Below, one piece after another: positions 15,526 to 25,098 of a stretch of DNA of 64,000 nucleotides. The stretch covers positions 4,213,001 to 4,277,000 of the forward strand of contig NZ_CP134605.1 of the NCBI RefSeq assembly GCF_031844685.1. The letters run 5' to 3'. Numbering within the stretch: the stretch's first letter is position 1; every line of letters starts with the position of its first letter. Below the pieces are notes generated by a model, which was not told where the DNA came from, made no database searches, and was given only the letters and a program-made list of their open reading frames with translations. This stretch comes from Streptomyces sp. ITFR-21 (GTDB lineage Bacteria; Actinomycetota; Actinomycetes; Streptomycetales; Streptomycetaceae). Made by a program: the position numbers and the translations under genes.

Positions 15526-16934
15526 CGGACCACCCGCAGCCGGCCGACGCCCACTTCGACGTCCAGGTCGATGGTGCCGCCGGACACGGTGCCCGGCGCG
15601 GGGGTGTAGATCAGGTGCCGGTGCCGGCCGGCTGTGAGCTGCACGCCGTCCTCGGTCCTTCCCGGCAGGACGACCTCGCCGAGGCCGAGGTCGTAGTCGA
15701 GGCTGACGGTGGCGTTGCCGGGCAGCCGGACCACCGCCTGCCCGGCGCCGAGCTTGAGTCCGGTGCTGACGCCGCGCCCGCCGAGCGCCAGCCGGGTCAG
15801 GTCCAGCGTGCCGGTGCCGGCGCCGCGCTCGTACAGCGGCCGTACGGCCGACGCGGTCTGCGGGCGCCAGGTGGTGCTGCCGAGGCCGTGGCCGATCCTG
15901 GGCAGCGCCGCCGCGGCGATCAGGCCGGCGACGACCAGCACCGAGAGGAACACGGTGCCGCCGCGGGCCCGGCCGGCGAACGAGGCGACCACGAAAGCGC
16001 AGCCCAGGACGCCGAGCGCCGCCGTCAGACCGATCTCCGCACTGGTGCCGGCGGGTTGGTGCCGCCAGGACGCGGCGGTGCCGACGGCCGCCGCGGCCAT
16101 CGCGAGCAGGCAGCCGGTGAAGCCGAACAGCCACGAGCCCCTCTGCTCGCGGGCCGCCTTCTTCCGCTGCCGCCAGGCGGCCCGGTCCTCCTGTCCGTAC
16201 GGGCCGTCGTCCGGCCCCCACAGGTAGGGCGGTTCCTTCGTCAGCGGCTCGCGCCACCAGGACAGCGGGTCGCCCAGGCCGGGCGGCGCCTGGACGGCGG
16301 GGGGCGCGTCGGCGACCGCGCTGGCCATGTCGGGGGAGACCGCCTCCGGGGTCCGGCCGCGCTGCTGCGACCAGTGGACGGCGCCGGCCGTGCCCGCTAT
16401 CAGCAGCAGGGAGAACGCCTGGTTGGGGCCGTTGCCGATCATCGAGGCGTACAGTCCGCAGCCGACCAGCGCCATCAGGACGGCGGTCAGCGGCGCGCCC
16501 TCGATCCGGCCGGACAGCAGCCGGTGCGCCTCGCTCTGCTCACCCTCCTGCGGGATGAGCAGCCAGCCCATCCCGTACACGATCAGGCCGATCCCGCCGG
16601 TGAGCGACAGGACGACCAGGACGACGCGGAAGATCACCGGGTCCACGTCGAAGCAGCGGCCGGCGCCCGCGCAGACCCCGGCCAGCACCCGCTGGTCCTT
16701 GGGGGCGCGGGCGAGCCGGGGGCGGTCCTGCCGCCCGGCGCTCCCGGGCGGGTCCTGCCCGTCGGTGCGCCCGCAGGCACCAAATCCGCCGGAAACACCG
16801 GGCCCGCCGGGCGCCTCGGACGTGCCGGGCGCCTCGGACGTGCCGGGCGCCTCGGATCCGCCGGGCGCCCCGGATCCGGCGGGCCGGTCCGGGCGGGCGT
16901 CCTCGGGCGCGGGGGCCTCGGGCTGGTCCGTCAT
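15522..16934 (-). CDS. PspC-domain membrane protein
   Basis: Protein of 470 residues. ATG at 16934 (MTDQPEAPAP) is chosen over an in-frame start 12 codons upstream. After a low-complexity Pro/Gly/Ala head with GTSEAP repeats comes a PspC domain (LARAPKDQRVLAGVCAGAGRCFDVDPVIFRVVLVVLSL...). Several further membrane segments and a C-terminal soluble domain of the LiaF/DUF4097-like kind (repeating strands ending VEVGVGRLRVVR) follow. PspC proteins sense membrane stress. The divergent neighbour is a PspC-containing sensor kinase, so the two units probably act together, as LiaF does with LiaRS. They share a 153-bp intergenic region. Confidence 0.88.
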   Translation of the reverse strand: MTDQPEAPAPEDARPDRPAGSGAPGGSEAPGTSEAPGTSEAPGGPGVSGGFGACGRTDGQDPPGSAGRQDRPRLARAPKDQRVLAGVCAGAGRCFDVDPVIFRVVLVVLSLTGGIGLIVYGMGWLLIPQEGEQSEAHRLLSGRIEGAPLTAVLMALVGCGLYASMIGNGPNQAFSLLLIAGTAGAVHWSQQRGRTPEAVSPDMASAVADAPPAVQAPPGLGDPLSWWREPLTKEPPYLWGPDDGPYGQEDRAAWRQRKKAAREQRGSWLFGFTGCLLAMAAAAVGTAASWRHQPAGTSAEIGLTAALGVLGCAFVVASFAGRARGGTVFLSVLVVAGLIAAAALPRIGHGLGSTTWRPQTASAVRPLYERGAGTGTLDLTRLALGGRGVSTGLKLGAGQAVVRLPGNATVSLDYDLGLGEVVLPGRTEDGVQLTAGRHRHLIYTPAPGTVSGGTIDLDVEVGVGRLRVVR

Positions 16935-17087
16935 ACGACCATGGTGACCGGTCGGCGGGGCCGCCGGCACCCGGCCCGACCCTGGTACGCCCCTGATCCG
17001 TCCCCTGCGGGACGGGCCGCGCCGGGGTCCGGATCTGCGGGGTCAGCCCTGATGCCCGCGGCACGGCGGCTGTGTGACGATCGGGGT

Positions 17088-18404
17088 ATGTCAGCGAGCA
17101 GTCCGCCCGGCGGGGCACGTACCGGCGTGCCCCCCGGGCCCACCGGGGCGTCCTTCCTGTCCGCGCCCGACCCCGAGGAGCCCGGGGCGCGCAGGCTCTA
17201 CCGCAGCTCCGAGGGCCGCATGGTCGGCGGGGTGGCGCGCGGGCTCGCCGGGCACATGGGGCTGCCCGTGCTGTGGGTGCGGGCGTTCTTCCTGGTCCTG
17301 GCCGTCTTCAACGGCATCGGGCTGCTGCTCTACGCGGTCTTCTGGTTCTTCGTGCCGCTCGGTGTCGGCGGCGTCGCGGAGGCGAAGGAGCCGCGCGACG
17401 CCCGCTCGTGGCTGGCCGGGCGGCGCCCGGACAGGGGCCAGATCATCGCGCTGCTCGCGCTGGCGGTCGGCACCGGCATCGTCGTCGACAACCTCAACCT
17501 CGGCGCCGCCAACCGCGCGGTGTGGCCGCTGCTGGTGATCGCCCTCGGGGTGGCCCTGGTCTGGCGGCAGGCGGACAACGCCCGCAAGGCCCGCTGGGTG
17601 GAGATGAGCCACGGCAAGCGGTTCTGGCCGCTGGCCAGGGCCGCGGCCGGGGTCGGCCTGGTGATCGCCGGCGTCACCGGCTTCATCGTGGTCCGCGGCT
17701 CCGGCAGCCACCTCGGCGGCATCCTGCAGGCCGCGCTGGCCGTCCTGGTGGGGGTCGCGCTGATCGCGGGACCGTACCTGATCCGGATGACCCAGGACCT
17801 GTCCGCCGAGCGCCTGATGCGGATCCGCGCCCAGGAGCGGGCCGAGGTCGCCGCGCACGTCCACGACTCGGTGCTGCACACCCTGACCCTCATCCAGCGG
17901 CACGCCGAGGAGCCCCGCGAGGTCACCCGGCTCGCCCGCGCCCAGGAACGCGAACTGCGCTCCTGGCTCTACCGCCCCGAGGGCACCGGGCGCGACGGCG
18001 ACGACGAGCCGGCCACGCTCGCCGACGCGGTACGGGCCGCCGCCGCCGAGGTGGAGGACGCCCACGGGGTGCCGGTGGAGGTGGTCTGCGTCGGCGACTG
18101 CCCGCTCGACGAACGGCTGTCCGCCCAGCTCCAGGCCGCGCGTGAGGCGATGGTCAACGCGGCCAAGTACGGTGGGGACGGACCGGTCCAGGTCTACGCG
18201 GAGGTCGAGCGGGCCAGGGTCTTCGTGTCGGTACGCGACCACGGGCCCGGATTCGACCTCGACCAGGTGCCGGGCGACCGGATGGGCGTGCGGGAGTCGA
18301 TCATCGGGCGGATGCAGCGCAACGGCGGGCAGGCCCGGCTGCGTCCGGCGCCGGGCGGGGGTACGGAAGTGGAACTCGAGATGGAGAGGGCGGCGGCGGC
18401 ATGA
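17088..18404 (+). CDS. PspC-domain sensor histidine kinase
   Basis: Protein of 438 residues, with ATG at 17088. An N-terminal PspC domain (RLYRSSEGRMVGGVARGLAG...) with a membrane helix is followed by further helices (QIIALLALAVGTGIVV; VWPLLVIALGVALVW; VGLVIAGVTGFIVV; LAVLVGVALIAGPYLI). The cytoplasmic transmitter has a HisKA_3-like dimerisation helix with the phospho-acceptor in AAHVHDSVLHTL (about residue 258) and a HATPase with N box REAMVNAAKYGG and G boxes VRDHGPGF and GVRESIIGRM. It is translationally coupled (ATGA) to the LuxR response regulator. This is a membrane/cell-envelope stress two-component pair by analogy with LiaS-type kinases. Confidence 0.93.
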   Translation: MSASSPPGGARTGVPPGPTGASFLSAPDPEEPGARRLYRSSEGRMVGGVARGLAGHMGLPVLWVRAFFLVLAVFNGIGLLLYAVFWFFVPLGVGGVAEAKEPRDARSWLAGRRPDRGQIIALLALAVGTGIVVDNLNLGAANRAVWPLLVIALGVALVWRQADNARKARWVEMSHGKRFWPLARAAAGVGLVIAGVTGFIVVRGSGSHLGGILQAALAVLVGVALIAGPYLIRMTQDLSAERLMRIRAQERAEVAAHVHDSVLHTLTLIQRHAEEPREVTRLARAQERELRSWLYRPEGTGRDGDDEPATLADAVRAAAAEVEDAHGVPVEVVCVGDCPLDERLSAQLQAAREAMVNAAKYGGDGPVQVYAEVERARVFVSVRDHGPGFDLDQVPGDRMGVRESIIGRMQRNGGQARLRPAPGGGTEVELEMERAAAA

Positions 18405-19120
18405 GCGCTTTTGCGGACAGGACCGCGGACGGGGGAGCGGCGGCCGGCCCCGGCGGCCGGCGGCGGGTCCGGGTGGTGCTGGTGGACGACCACCGGATGT
18501 TCCGCACCGGCGTGCAGGCGGAGATCGGCGCCACCGAGGAGACCGGGGTGGAGGTCGTCGGCGAGGCCGCGGACGTCGACCAGGCGGTGTCCGTGGTCGC
18601 CGCGACCCGCCCGGAGGTGGTCCTGCTCGACGTCCATCTGCCCGGCGGCGGCGGGGTGGAGGTGCTGCGCCGCTCGGCGTCCTTGACGGCCGACCCGCAG
18701 CACCCGGTGCGGTTCCTCGCCCTGTCCGTCTCCGACGCGGCCGACGACGTCATCGGCGTCATCCGCGGCGGCGCCCGCGGCTATGTCACCAAGACCATCA
18801 CCGGCCCCGACCTGGTCGACTCGATCTTCCGGGTGCGGGACGGCGACGCCGTCTTCTCCCCCCGGCTGGCCGGCTTCGTCCTGGACGCCTTCGCCTCCAC
18901 CGACGCCCCGCCGGTCGACGAGGACCTCGACCGCCTCACCCAGCGCGAACGCGAGGTGCTGCGGCTGATCGCCCGCGGCTACGCGTACAAGGAGATCGCC
19001 AAGCAGCTGTTCATCTCCGTCAAGACGGTGGAGTCCCATGTGTCCGCCGTGCTGCGGAAGTTGCAGCTGTCCAACCGCCACGAGCTGACCCGGTGGGCGA
19101 CCGCGCGGCGGCTGGTGTGA
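18401..19120 (+). CDS. LuxR-family response regulator
   Basis: Protein of 239 residues, started by ATG overlapping the kinase stop codon. The receiver domain has the acidic pocket DD at 29-30, phospho-acceptor Asp77 (VVLLDVHLPGGGG) and Lys in YVTKTITG. The C-terminal LuxR HTH reads LTQREREVLRLIARGYAYKE and continues into the recognition helix SVKTVESHVSAVLRKL. It is the partner of the PspC-type kinase immediately upstream. Likely targets include the divergent PspC operon. Note the 4-residue insertion after the receiver beta-2 strand (GATEETGVEVVGE), seen in other actinomycete members. Confidence 0.94.
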   Translation: MSAFADRTADGGAAAGPGGRRRVRVVLVDDHRMFRTGVQAEIGATEETGVEVVGEAADVDQAVSVVAATRPEVVLLDVHLPGGGGVEVLRRSASLTADPQHPVRFLALSVSDAADDVIGVIRGGARGYVTKTITGPDLVDSIFRVRDGDAVFSPRLAGFVLDAFASTDAPPVDEDLDRLTQREREVLRLIARGYAYKEIAKQLFISVKTVESHVSAVLRKLQLSNRHELTRWATARRLV

Positions 19121-19124
19121 GCGC

Positions 19125-19436
19125 TCACTCCTCCTCGTCCGGCCACAGCATCGTGTAGTTGGGCACCTTCACGGCCCGCTCCGCCACCGGCGTGTCCAGC
19201 GACTCCATCGGCACGCCCGCCGGCACCGCGCACCGCCCCAGGTGGATTCCCACCAGGCAGCGGTCGCACCAGAACGCCGCGTACCCGGTCCTGCGCTCCA
19301 CCCGACCGGTGAACAGCAGCCGCAGCTCGTCCGCCCCGCAGTTCGGACACACCGTGTGGGTGGGCCCCGGCAGCGCCTTGCAGTGCTGCTCGTAAGCCGC
19401 CACCCACCCTCCCCAACCTGCCGTCAGGGCCTGCAT
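19125..19436 (-). CDS. Zinc-ribbon protein of unknown function
   Basis: Protein of 103 residues. ATG at 19436 has GGGAGGT 6 nt upstream; a longer frame to 19484 lacks a ribosome-binding site. Two CxxC pairs, CPNCG and CDRC, about 30 residues apart, form a zinc ribbon. The C-terminus is acidic (PDEEE). It is convergent with the response regulator gene, separated by 4 bp. No catalytic motif is seen; it could bind nucleic acid or protein. Confidence 0.8.
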   Translation of the reverse strand: MQALTAGWGGWVAAYEQHCKALPGPTHTVCPNCGADELRLLFTGRVERRTGYAAFWCDRCLVGIHLGRCAVPAGVPMESLDTPVAERAVKVPNYTMLWPDEEE

Positions 19437-19562
19437 CCGCGACCTCCCGCCGGTCCGCTTCCCGCTCCGAACGACAGCCGACACTACGCCGCCTTCCCCT
19501 GCTCCTGCCCGGGTTACCCCGAACTGTGACCTCGGCGGGGGGACGGCGGCGTAGCGGGCGGG

Positions 19563-22253
19563 TCAGACGACGGCCACGTAGCCGCCGTACCCGGTGGCGA
19601 TCCGGGCGCGGGCGCCGAGTGCGCCGGCGCCGTCGCCGTTGTTGCGCCAGAGGTTGCCGTCGGTGTCGCGCTCGACCACGTCGGGGACGCCGTCGCCGGT
19701 GATGTCGCCGACGCCGACGACGAGGTCGTAGGCGCCGTTCGCCCAGTTGGTCAGGAGCCGGACCCGGGGGGCGAGGGTGCCGGCCGCCGTACCGTCGTAC
19801 CGCCACAGGGTGTTGGCGGAGTCCAGGGCGAGCAGGTCCGGGTGGCCGTCGCGGTTGAGGTCGCCGGCTCCGACCAGCTGCCTGTAGGCGGGCCAGCCGG
19901 CGGCCAGCAGGGTGCGCGGGCCGGCGCCGCCGGTGCCGTTGCCGGGGTGGAGCCACAACTCGCCGGTGGCCGCGTCGTGGGCGAGGACGTCGGGGAAGCC
20001 GTCGCCGGTGAGGTCGCCGGGAGAGGTGACCGCGTCGAAGGACTGCCAGCCGGTGCCCAGCCGGGTGAAGTCCGCCGAGGCGGGCGGGAACCCGGTGCAC
20101 GACGGCCAGGACCCGGCGTGGTAGATCCGCGCCTCGCCGGAGGGGAGCCGGACGAACAGGTCGTTGCAGCCGTTGTTGTCCGAGTCGCCGACCGGTACGA
20201 AGAGCGTGCTCAGGTTCCACCCAATGTAGCCCGAACTGCCCGCGAACGTACCGCCGCCCGTGCCGTAGTGGATGCTCAGCCCGCCGTTGGAGCCGAGTGT
20301 CAGCAGGTCGCCGGTGTTGTCCTGGCCACCGCCCTGGGAGCCGAAGTCGCGGCGGACGGGCGCGGATCCGGAGACCCGGATCGAGCCGGTGAGGGTGACC
20401 GGGTCGGAGCCGTCGGCCGGGGTGACGACCGCGGTCCAGGTGTAGGTGCCGTCGGTGACGTAGTGCCCCGCGGCGTCCCTGCCGTCCCAGTACGCCGAGT
20501 ACGCGGTCGGCCGCGGGCCGTCGGCCACCGTCCGCACCACCCTTCCGTCGGTGTCGCGGAAGGTGACGCCGAGCGCGGCGCCCGGCCCGGACAGCTGCCA
20601 ACCGCCCTGCCACTGGCCGGAGTCGCGGACGGAGAAGCCGGTGCCGGCGTAGGAGGTGCTGACCGTCAGCCGGCTCGGCGCGACGCCCGAGGAGATCAGG
20701 TGGGTGACCGCGTCGGCCGTGGTGTAGGCGATCTGGCCGCGGTACTTGTCGACGGTCCAGCTGACACCCCGCCCGGTGTCGGGCAGCGCCGGGTCGGCGG
20801 GCAGCGCCGCGACCGTGCCGGTGGCGCCGGTACGGGCGTCGGTGACCTGGAGTTCGCCGCCCGGGTGGCGCACCAGGAAACCGTCGCCGAGCAGCGCCGG
20901 GCCGGCCGGCACCGGGACCTGCTTCCGCGTGCCGGTGTCGAACACCCCGGCGGGGCCGTCGGGACCGCACGACCAGTACAGCAGGGAGACGTCCGCCTGG
21001 ACGTCCTGCGGCACGCAGGGGGCGCCGGTCATCACGCTGAGCGTCGGGGATCCGCCGGTCAGCGCCTTGCCGTCGATCTCGCCCGTGGTGCTCGCCGCGG
21101 TCCACAGCCGGTTGTCCCACAGGCCGGCGCCGCTGATCGGCCGCGGTGTCGCGGGCGCGGGGCCGTCGTAGCCGGGGTGCAGTACGTACTGCAGGCCGCT
21201 GGAACCGCTGTCGTAGATCACGTAGCCGTTCGCCGCGTCCACGATCCGGCCGCCGGCCGAGTCGAGTTCCACGTCGTCGGCGGTGTACGGGTCCAGGTCG
21301 GTGAGGTAGTCCCTGCCGTCCGCCGCGGTGGTGAGGTACGTGATCCGGGCGGACCCGTCGACCGGCGCGAGCTCCGCGCAACGGGCGGTCGGCGCGCACC
21401 GGTTGACCGGGTCGACCGTCCAGCACGTCTTCACCGGCGGCAGCGTCGGCTGCGGGACGGCGCCGGGACCGAGGTCCTCGACGTACAGGGCGTGGGTGAA
21501 GCCGGCGGCGCCGTCCACGCCTTCGAGGAAGGTGAGCCGGCCGCGGGCGTACGACATCCCGTAGCGGACCGGCCGGTTGGGCACGTTGCGGTGCAGGTCG
21601 GCCGGCTCGCCGCCGTCCGGTCCGAACCGGTAGGTGTCCCAGTGGTCCGCGTCCGCGCCGCCCTCCGCGCGGAAACCGCCGTCGGCGGTGGGGGCCACGC
21701 CCGAGGCGTCCGGCAGCAGGGTGGTGGCGTCGGGGAGGGTGGGCGAGCCGGTGCCGCCGGAGAGCGGGACCGAGTACAGCGGATCCTGCTGCCCGTTGTT
21801 CCAGGCCGCGTCCTTGCGTACGCCCACCAGCGCGTCGTCCGTCAGCGCCCCCTGGTAGGTGACGGTCGACGGGTGCGGCAGCCCGAGCAGCCGCTCCGGC
21901 GCCGTCGGGTCGGCCAGCGGGAAGAGGTGGGCGGTCCCGAGGTACAGGTAGCCGAAGGTCTCGGTGTTGCGCAGCACCGGCACATGCACGCCGAGGCCGG
22001 TCGCGAACGGCACCGAGAACCGCACCGCGCCCGAGACCGGGTCCACCGCGCTGAGCCGCAGCGTCTGCTGGATCACCGGGTCCGGCACCGCGTACTCCAG
22101 CAGCAGCCTGCCGGGCGCGGCGGTTTCGGCGGTCGCGACGACGCTCTGCGGCTGCGCGTCCGCCGGGATCCCGGTCAGCGGGACGTCGCTGGGAGCCGTG
22201 CCGTCGAACCGCAGCAGGTGGTACGTGACGTCCGCGCCCGCTCCGTCGGGCAC
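19563..22253 (-). CDS. FG-GAP/VCBS-repeat protein, start uncertain, no visible signal peptide
   Basis: About 896 residues from the GTG at 22253. The C-terminal third carries beta-propeller FG-GAP/VCBS units with calcium-binding-like loops (VGDSDNNGCNDLFVRL, GDLTGDGFPDVLAHD, GDLNRDGHPDLLALD, GDITGDGVPDVVERD). A FlgD-like Ig segment (YWDGRDAAGHYVTDGTYTW) precedes them, and the N-terminal half is a predicted propeller. Such proteins are normally exported. The same frame stays open to a GTG at 22487 that overlaps the stop codon of the upstream regulator gene. That 78-codon extension is Pro/His/Arg-rich with poor codon bias in its first half and shows no hydrophobic signal peptide in any frame, so the N-terminus may be decayed or wrongly framed. 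Confidence 0.75.
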   Translation of the reverse strand: MPDGAGADVTYHLLRFDGTAPSDVPLTGIPADAQPQSVVATAETAAPGRLLLEYAVPDPVIQQTLRLSAVDPVSGAVRFSVPFATGLGVHVPVLRNTETFGYLYLGTAHLFPLADPTAPERLLGLPHPSTVTYQGALTDDALVGVRKDAAWNNGQQDPLYSVPLSGGTGSPTLPDATTLLPDASGVAPTADGGFRAEGGADADHWDTYRFGPDGGEPADLHRNVPNRPVRYGMSYARGRLTFLEGVDGAAGFTHALYVEDLGPGAVPQPTLPPVKTCWTVDPVNRCAPTARCAELAPVDGSARITYLTTAADGRDYLTDLDPYTADDVELDSAGGRIVDAANGYVIYDSGSSGLQYVLHPGYDGPAPATPRPISGAGLWDNRLWTAASTTGEIDGKALTGGSPTLSVMTGAPCVPQDVQADVSLLYWSCGPDGPAGVFDTGTRKQVPVPAGPALLGDGFLVRHPGGELQVTDARTGATGTVAALPADPALPDTGRGVSWTVDKYRGQIAYTTADAVTHLISSGVAPSRLTVSTSYAGTGFSVRDSGQWQGGWQLSGPGAALGVTFRDTDGRVVRTVADGPRPTAYSAYWDGRDAAGHYVTDGTYTWTAVVTPADGSDPVTLTGSIRVSGSAPVRRDFGSQGGGQDNTGDLLTLGSNGGLSIHYGTGGGTFAGSSGYIGWNLSTLFVPVGDSDNNGCNDLFVRLPSGEARIYHAGSWPSCTGFPPASADFTRLGTGWQSFDAVTSPGDLTGDGFPDVLAHDAATGELWLHPGNGTGGAGPRTLLAAGWPAYRQLVGAGDLNRDGHPDLLALDSANTLWRYDGTAAGTLAPRVRLLTNWANGAYDLVVGVGDITGDGVPDVVERDTDGNLWRNNGDGAGALGARARIATGYGGYVAVV

Positions 22254-22483
22254 GGACCGCGTGCGCGGCGGGGGTGGCGGGTGGGCGGTGCGCCGGTGGC
22301 GGGGTGCGGAGGTGCGGTGGGCGGGGTGCGGGTGCGCGGTGGACGACGCGTTGTGGCCGTAGGGGTGTTGCGGCTCGCCGGGGTGTTTTGGGGAGCCTGG
22401 CCGGCGCAGGCGTCGCGCTGCCGGCCGTCGTGCCCGCGGTCCCCGGGAGCGGCGGGGATCGCGGGCACGTGGCCAGGGCGGGG

Positions 22484-25063
22484 TCACGCCGGGCGGAGGC
22501 TGAGGACCCGGCCGGCGACGCCGACCCGGGAGGTGCAGTCGAGCTTGCGCATGATCTCGCGCATGTGGTTGACGACGGTCCACTCGGAGATCTGGAGGCG
22601 GTGCGCGATCTGCTTGTTGCTCATGCCCTCGGCGACGAGCTCGCAGACCTCGGACTGGCGGGCGGTCAGGACACCCCCGAAGGACGTGGTCGCGGGGTCG
22701 GGCCGGCCGGTTGCCGTGCCGGTCGCGTACGTTGTCCGCGGGTGGTGCGGCGCGAGCGCGACCGGCGGCGGTACGGCGTCCTGGCCGCCGCCGGCCCGGG
22801 TGATCTGGTCGTACAGCGGGGTCGCCGCGCCCTCCCGCAGCGCCTGGGTGAAGTCGTGGTCGCCGAGCAGCCGCCGCAGCCGCTGTTCGAGCCGGCTCAC
22901 CGCGAAGTCCGGTACGGCCGCCGTGCCCAGCATGTCCTCCCGGGAGGCGTGGAAGCCGCCCAGCAGCCGTACCGTGCTCAGCGCGCGGGCCGAGGCGCCG
23001 GGCCGCATCGGGGAGGCCACCACCCGGACGAAGGAACCGAGGACCGCGGCCGCGCCCAGCCCGCGCAGGCCGGCCATCGCACGGTGGAAGTACTCCTCCG
23101 CCTCGGGGCCGGACCCGGCCGCGTACGCGCTCAACTGGAGCAGCGCGGTACCGCTGTTGAGGACGTCGCCGCGCGACACCGCGTCGGCCACCACCTTCTG
23201 GGCCGGCCGCACGGCCGCCTCCCGGTCGCCGGCGTGGAAATGCGCGGCGGCCAGGTCGAGCAGGACGTGGGCGGCGGCGTGCTGGTCGCCCGCCTCCCGC
23301 CAGCGTGCCACGGACTGCCGCAACAGGCCGACGGCGGCCCCGAGCCGGCCGGGCGGTTCGATCAGCGCCCGGAGGTGCAGCAGCCGCGCGGCGACCGCCG
23401 GGTCGGCCGTGGCGGCGCGCTCGGCGCGGGCCATCTGCAGCCGGGCGGCCTCCGGTTCGCCGGAACGGGCCCGCGCCTCGGCCCGGATCAGCGCGGCCCT
23501 GGCGGCCGCCGGGTCGTCCGGGTCCTGCCCGTCCGCCGCGGCCAGCTGTTCCGCCCAGACGAAGGGCGCGCCGGTGGCTCGCCAGAAGTGGCAGGCGCTC
23601 TCGACGAGTTGGACGGCCTGCCGGTGGTCGCCCGCGGCCAGCAGGGTGCTGAGGGCGGCGCCGATGTTGGGCTCCTCCGCGTGGAAGGCGGCGATCCCGC
23701 CGTGCTGGTCGCCGCCGCGGATCCGGCGGGCAGCGGCCCCGGCCAGCTCCGCGTAGTAGCGGGCGTGGGCCTGCCGGGCCCGGGTGAGGTCGGGCAGCAC
23801 CGCGCGGGTGGCCGCCAGGGCGGCGGGCGGCAGGTGCATCCGGACCCGGGCGAGGCCGTCCAGGGTGCCGGACGGCAGCGGCGAGACCGCCAGCAGGTGG
23901 CGGGCGCGCAGCGGCTCCAGGGCGCGGTAGCCGATGCGGCGGGGCCTGTCGGTGCCCTGGGTGCTGTGGGCGCCGTCGCCGCCGGGGCGCTCGCGGCGGC
24001 CTGAACCACCGGTACCGGCTCCGCCCTTGGGGCCGGGGACCTCGGGCCCGCCGCTCTCGGGCCCGGGGTGTCCGTACCCGCCGCCGGGTGCGGAGCCGTC
24101 CGGGCCGGTCAGCGCGCGCAGCGCCTCCGCGCCGAACCCTCCGGTGAACACCCGGGCCAGGCAGAGCAGTCGGAGGGCGTCCGGCGGCAGGTCCGCGACG
24201 GTGACGGGGGAATCCGGGCCGGCGTCCCCGTAGGAGTCGATCAGTGCCGCCAGGTCGGTGAGCGGGAGGGGCGCGTTCTCGTCCACGGCCGTCGCGAAGA
24301 CCTCCAGGCCCTCCGTCGCCGCGACCCGCGCGGCGCGGCACAAAGCGCCGGGCACCCCGCGCAGCCCGGCGCAGATCCGGGCCACCAGATGCTGGTTGGC
24401 GTCGTCGAGGAGGAAACCGGGGTGCAGTTCGCGGAGCCGCTCGGTGAAGAGCCGGACCGAGGGAACACCGGCGAGTCCGGCCAGATCCAGCGCGCTGCAG
24501 TCCAGCGGCACGGGAAGGGCGGCCACCCGGAACTCCCGCAGCCCCGGTACCGCCACCGGGTACCGGACGGTGAGCAGCACCCGGGCCGCGTAGCGCAGCG
24601 CCGCGTCGAGCAACTCCCGCAGGCCCTCGGGCCCGAGAGCGTCCAGCCCGTCCAGTACCAGCAGGTCCAGCGGCTCGGGTACGTCCTCGGGCCGGTCGGC
24701 CGGGCCGCCCGCGAGCTGCCGGATGAGGGCCTGTACGGGGTCCATGCGGGCCATGGGCAGCCAGTTGAGCACCCGGCCGCGTACCTGCGCGGCCGCGGCC
24801 TCCGCCAGCCGGGACTTGCCGATGCCCGGACCGCCGTGCAACTGCACGCCCCGGATGCCGGGTTCGCCGAGCAGCGCCAGCAACTCGGCGATGTCCCGGT
24901 CCCGGCCGACGACCGGCCGCACGACCGACCCCGTGGCCGATCCGCCCACCGGACCGGCGGCACGGCGGGTCGCGGAGCCGCCGGCCGGCCCGGTCGCGGC
25001 GCCCGCGGCCGGGCCGCGCGCCGCCGCACCGGTTGCCCCCGGGGGTGCCACTTCGGTGGTCAT
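22484..25063 (-). CDS. Large ATP-binding LuxR-family transcriptional regulator (LAL-like)
   Basis: Protein of 859 residues. ATG at 25063 follows AGGAGGAG. A Gly/Ala-rich head leads to an ATPase domain with Walker A GGPGIGKS (77-84) and Walker B-like LDLLVLDGLD. The middle is an Arg/Ala-rich TPR-like helical region, and the C-terminus is a LuxR HTH (LTARQSEVCELVAEGMSNKQ, with ISEWTVVNHMREIMRKL). LAL regulators drive antibiotic, carbon-source or accessory pathways in Streptomyces. It is the second gene of a unit with the SDR-like gene 35 bp upstream. The FG-GAP gene downstream may be translationally coupled through a GTGA overlap. Confidence 0.9.
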   Translation of the reverse strand: MTTEVAPPGATGAAARGPAAGAATGPAGGSATRRAAGPVGGSATGSVVRPVVGRDRDIAELLALLGEPGIRGVQLHGGPGIGKSRLAEAAAAQVRGRVLNWLPMARMDPVQALIRQLAGGPADRPEDVPEPLDLLVLDGLDALGPEGLRELLDAALRYAARVLLTVRYPVAVPGLREFRVAALPVPLDCSALDLAGLAGVPSVRLFTERLRELHPGFLLDDANQHLVARICAGLRGVPGALCRAARVAATEGLEVFATAVDENAPLPLTDLAALIDSYGDAGPDSPVTVADLPPDALRLLCLARVFTGGFGAEALRALTGPDGSAPGGGYGHPGPESGGPEVPGPKGGAGTGGSGRRERPGGDGAHSTQGTDRPRRIGYRALEPLRARHLLAVSPLPSGTLDGLARVRMHLPPAALAATRAVLPDLTRARQAHARYYAELAGAAARRIRGGDQHGGIAAFHAEEPNIGAALSTLLAAGDHRQAVQLVESACHFWRATGAPFVWAEQLAAADGQDPDDPAAARAALIRAEARARSGEPEAARLQMARAERAATADPAVAARLLHLRALIEPPGRLGAAVGLLRQSVARWREAGDQHAAAHVLLDLAAAHFHAGDREAAVRPAQKVVADAVSRGDVLNSGTALLQLSAYAAGSGPEAEEYFHRAMAGLRGLGAAAVLGSFVRVVASPMRPGASARALSTVRLLGGFHASREDMLGTAAVPDFAVSRLEQRLRRLLGDHDFTQALREGAATPLYDQITRAGGGQDAVPPPVALAPHHPRTTYATGTATGRPDPATTSFGGVLTARQSEVCELVAEGMSNKQIAHRLQISEWTVVNHMREIMRKLDCTSRVGVAGRVLSLRPA

Positions 25064-25098
25064 GAACTCCTCCTAGCGGAAACGGCGTTCGGCATGGT

